A stretch of 29,025 nt of DNA, taken from Oscillospiraceae bacterium (GTDB taxonomy: Bacteria; Bacillota; Clostridia; Oscillospirales; Oscillospiraceae). This document shows positions 27,088 through 29,025 of the stretch, piece after piece; position 1 is the first letter of the stretch; the number at the start of each line of letters is the position of its first letter. Under the pieces are notes generated by a model, which was not told where the DNA came from, made no database searches, and saw only the letters and a list, made by a program, of their open reading frames with translations. A program made the position numbers and the translations under genes. The DNA lies in contig JAQXJQ010000069.1 in NCBI GenBank assembly GCA_029009035.1, positions 1-29,025 on the forward strand. Direction: 5' to 3'.

Positions 27088-28575
27088 TTATTGTGCCAGG
27101 ATCTCTCTGTACTGCTCAATGGAGGTCAGGCCGTAAACGGTGGTGGAGGCAGCGGAGTGATAAGCGCCGCCGTTCACCAGGAAGGCGTCATAGAACTGGG
27201 TCAGAGCGAAGGACTGAACACCGGCACGCATACCGTTTGCAAAGGAGATGCTGTCCGCCATGGCGACCCGGTAATCCTTGGACTCCATCACGCTGACATA
27301 ATTGGCGCGGGTGAGTTCCTTGCCCTGCGCCTGCAGCTCGGCCAGGCCCTGGCAGAACAGATCACCGGCGATGTAGCCGGCCAGAGCGAAAGAGTCAAAG
27401 CTCATGGTGAAGGCGGAAGCGGCCAGATTGGGGTCAGCAGCACAGTAGTTGAAGATATTCTCCGCGATGGTCCAGTACTCCTCCTTGAAGCCGGCAACGC
27501 CAACGCCTTCCACGGCCAGGCCCAGAGCGGCATAACCCTGATACAGAGCACTCTCGGGGCTGTGATAGAAGTAATCCAGAGAGGAGATGTCCAGCCATGC
27601 CTGCGCATAGATGGGAATGTTGGTCAGAACTTCTGTGTACTGCTCCGCCAGCAGAGTGGTGGCGGCATCGTTCATCACGCCGGCATTGGCGTTGTTATAG
27701 GAGGTCATGACGGGAACATAGTAGTTGGCGTCCGCCATAGCGGTGAGGGCGGTGGTGAAGTTGCTGCCGGTGACAGCGATGACGATCACATTGCACTCGG
27801 CAGCCTTAAAGGCGTTGATGGCAGCGGAGAAGTCGGCAGAGGTGACATTCTGATAGACGATGGCGCTCTTCTGCGCTGCGGGCAGCGCATCGGCCTCGGC
27901 CTTGATGCCCTTCAGCATGGTCTGGCTGGCCTCGTCGGTGTTGGTGAGCACGCCCACCTTGGTGCCGCCCAGGCCGCCCTTATCGGTGGGAGCGAAAGCG
28001 CGCAGGATGAGCATTCTGCCCTCGGTGAGGTTCAGAGGCTGAACGGGGAAAATGCCGGCATCGGCGCCGGTGGCATGCTCGTTCAGCAGCTCATTGTTAC
28101 CGGCAGCGGCATAGACCATGGGAACGCCGGCTTCCTTGATGATGGGCAGGTTGGCGGCCACGCAGGTGGCAGCGAAGTTACCAACGATGGCGAATACCTC
28201 ATCCTCATGAATGAGCTTCTCCATCAGGGTGACGGACTGGGTGGCAACACCGCCGTCATCGTAGTGTTTCAGCTTAACGGACTTCCCGTTAAACCCGCCC
28301 TTGGCATTGTAAGCGGCAAAGGCAGCTTCGATACCGGTGTTGAAGGGGCCGCCGATGGTGGCAAGAGCACCGGTGGTGCCGGCGGTATTGCCCACCCAGA
28401 TGGTGTCAGCGGTCACACCGGCCAGCTTTTCGGCGGGAGCGGGGGTTGGGTCAGGGGTACCGGAATTGGTCGGGGTATTACCCGGATCATTGGAGGGGGC
28501 GGGGGTGCGATTGCCGCAAGCGGTCAGAGCAAAGATCATGGTCAGGGCCAACAGCAGGGAAATGATTTTTTTCAT
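27088..28575 (-). CDS. Branched-chain-amino-acid-type ABC transporter substrate-binding lipoprotein (LivJ family)
   Basis: A 495-aa protein with a lipoprotein signal (MKKIISLLLALTMIFALTAC, lipobox LTAC), then a Pro/Thr/Gly-rich linker and a periplasmic-binding-protein type I domain: GNTAGTTGALATIGGPFNTG, then YDDGGVATQSVTLMEKLIHE, AIVGNFAATC, and GTKVGVLTNTDEAS. The family binds branched-chain amino acids, amides, urea or aromatic acids, and presents them to LivH/M/G/F. It is longer than E. coli LivJ (367 aa), mainly through the linker and C-terminal region. Its neighbours are hydrolases and a CoA-transferase rather than amino-acid enzymes, so the cargo may be a carboxylic acid or ester. The LivF gene lies 66 bp upstream. 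Confidence 0.9.
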   Translation of the reverse strand: MKKIISLLLALTMIFALTACGNRTPAPSNDPGNTPTNSGTPDPTPAPAEKLAGVTADTIWVGNTAGTTGALATIGGPFNTGIEAAFAAYNAKGGFNGKSVKLKHYDDGGVATQSVTLMEKLIHEDEVFAIVGNFAATCVAANLPIIKEAGVPMVYAAAGNNELLNEHATGADAGIFPVQPLNLTEGRMLILRAFAPTDKGGLGGTKVGVLTNTDEASQTMLKGIKAEADALPAAQKSAIVYQNVTSADFSAAINAFKAAECNVIVIAVTGSNFTTALTAMADANYYVPVMTSYNNANAGVMNDAATTLLAEQYTEVLTNIPIYAQAWLDISSLDYFYHSPESALYQGYAALGLAVEGVGVAGFKEEYWTIAENIFNYCAADPNLAASAFTMSFDSFALAGYIAGDLFCQGLAELQAQGKELTRANYVSVMESKDYRVAMADSISFANGMRAGVQSFALTQFYDAFLVNGGAYHSAASTTVYGLTSIEQYREILAQ

Positions 28576-28641
28576 GGTTCATTCTCCTTTTCATTCTTCG
28601 TTCCGGATTATTTGCTCATTTTTCATGTATTGCGCTCAAAA

Positions 28642-29025
28642 TTATCCGCCGAGATATGCCTCAATCAATCGCTCGTTCTTCATGAGGTCTTCCGCCTTTC
28701 CGTGCACGCTGTTCTTTCCCAGCTCCAGCACATAGGCATAGTCAGCAATTTTCAATGTCGCCAGGGCATTTTGTTCCACAATGAGGATGGTAGTGCCCTC
28801 TTCTTTTATTTTCTTCAGCGTGTCAAAAATGTCTTTGATCAGCAGAGGAGCCAATCCCAGGGACGGCTCATCAAGCAGCAGCATCCGGGGGCTTCCCATC
28901 AATGCCCGACCAATGGCCAGCATCTGCTGCTCACCGCCGGAGAGTGTGCCCGACTGTTGGCGGGCTCGTTCTTTCAGCCGGGGAAACAGCTGATAGACCC
29001 GCTCAAAATTCCGCTCCGTCTCTGC
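28642..29025 (-). CDS. ABC transporter ATPase, LivF family (partial)
   Basis: The frame is open to the window edge, so the N-terminal part with the Walker A motif lies outside. The 127 visible residues hold the ABC signature TLSGGEQQML, Walker B MLLLDEPSLGLAP, the switch His-region equivalent VEQNALATLKIAD, and an end ENERLIEAYLGG-like (NERLIEAYLGG). EQN instead of the more general EHD after the switch strand is typical of LivF. It would power import of the ligand bound by the LivJ-type lipoprotein. LivG and the permeases LivH and LivM are expected upstream, beyond the window. Confidence 0.9.
   Translation of the reverse strand, partial: AETERNFERVYQLFPRLKERARQQSGTLSGGEQQMLAIGRALMGSPRMLLLDEPSLGLAPLLIKDIFDTLKKIKEEGTTILIVEQNALATLKIADYAYVLELGKNSVHGKAEDLMKNERLIEAYLGG

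Noticed and set aside
1..29025. tRNA, rRNA or CRISPR array
   Set aside because: No cloverleaf-like gene, no ribosomal RNA sequence and no regularly spaced repeats were seen.

Overview
The window looks like a chromosomal segment of a GC-rich, anaerobic, spore-forming Clostridia-type bacterium, possibly an Oscillospirales gut relative such as Flavonifractor or Intestinimonas. The taxonomy is inferred from gene families only: PdaB-type deacetylase, TelA, a Tet(M)-like translation GTPase, a lactate/Etf operon and a CoA-transferase. A foreign 9.0-kb block with visibly lower GC and T-ending codons sits in the middle.

Left flank (1-2396): the 3' end of a telA gene, a short duplicated copy of that telA tail, then two broken genes fused tail to tail. 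These are a 5' fragment of a pdaB-like gene (+ strand) and a Tet(M)/EF-G-like GTPase (- strand) that lost its C-terminal part. They meet at about position 840-846.

Prophage (about 2397-11428): an integrated filamentous phage (inovirus-like) of a Gram-positive host, bounded by a 16-bp direct repeat. Order: small ssDNA-binding-like protein, rolling-circle Rep (Rep_trans/RstA type), a 1118-aa secreted and C-terminally anchored adsorption protein with a LamG-like domain, four small membrane proteins, a probable major coat protein, a strong terminator, and a Zot/pI assembly ATPase. There is no secretin gene, as expected for a host with one membrane. An IS30-family transposase with 10-bp terminal inverted repeats, a ribbon-helix-helix-like gene, a 66-aa gene and a hairpin-rich non-coding region (candidate origin/packaging region) follow, the three genes all on the opposite strand. 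A previously hidden minus-strand unit (promoter, RBS, 45-aa membrane protein, terminator) lies between rep and the adsorption gene. The right attachment copy is the T-tract of what looks like the terminator of the next operon.

Lactate region (11429-20074): a minus-strand operon lctP-larA-lctD-acd-etfB-etfA (lactate permease, lactate-racemase-like protein, FAD lactate/glycolate dehydrogenase, acyl-CoA dehydrogenase, and both Etf subunits), with a divergent GntR/FadR-type regulator. Good promoters and two TGGT-N3-ACCA operators lie in the shared intergenic region. The set suggests lactate uptake, racemisation and oxidation with electrons passed through Etf, perhaps linked to acyl-CoA reduction.

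Right part (20186-29025): an intact pdaB-like gene; a 1.1-kb scar of broken pieces (a small DUF6061-like protein, a frameshifted small protein, a truncated Y-family polymerase, two copies of a terminator-like repeat and the 3' remnant of a second copy of the next gene); a secreted GHSKGN-motif protein; a TetR regulator with a clear promoter/operator; and a minus-strand catabolic-looking cluster of a branched-chain-amino-acid-type ABC transporter (LivF, LivJ), two alpha/beta hydrolases and a CoA-transferase whose substrate is unknown.
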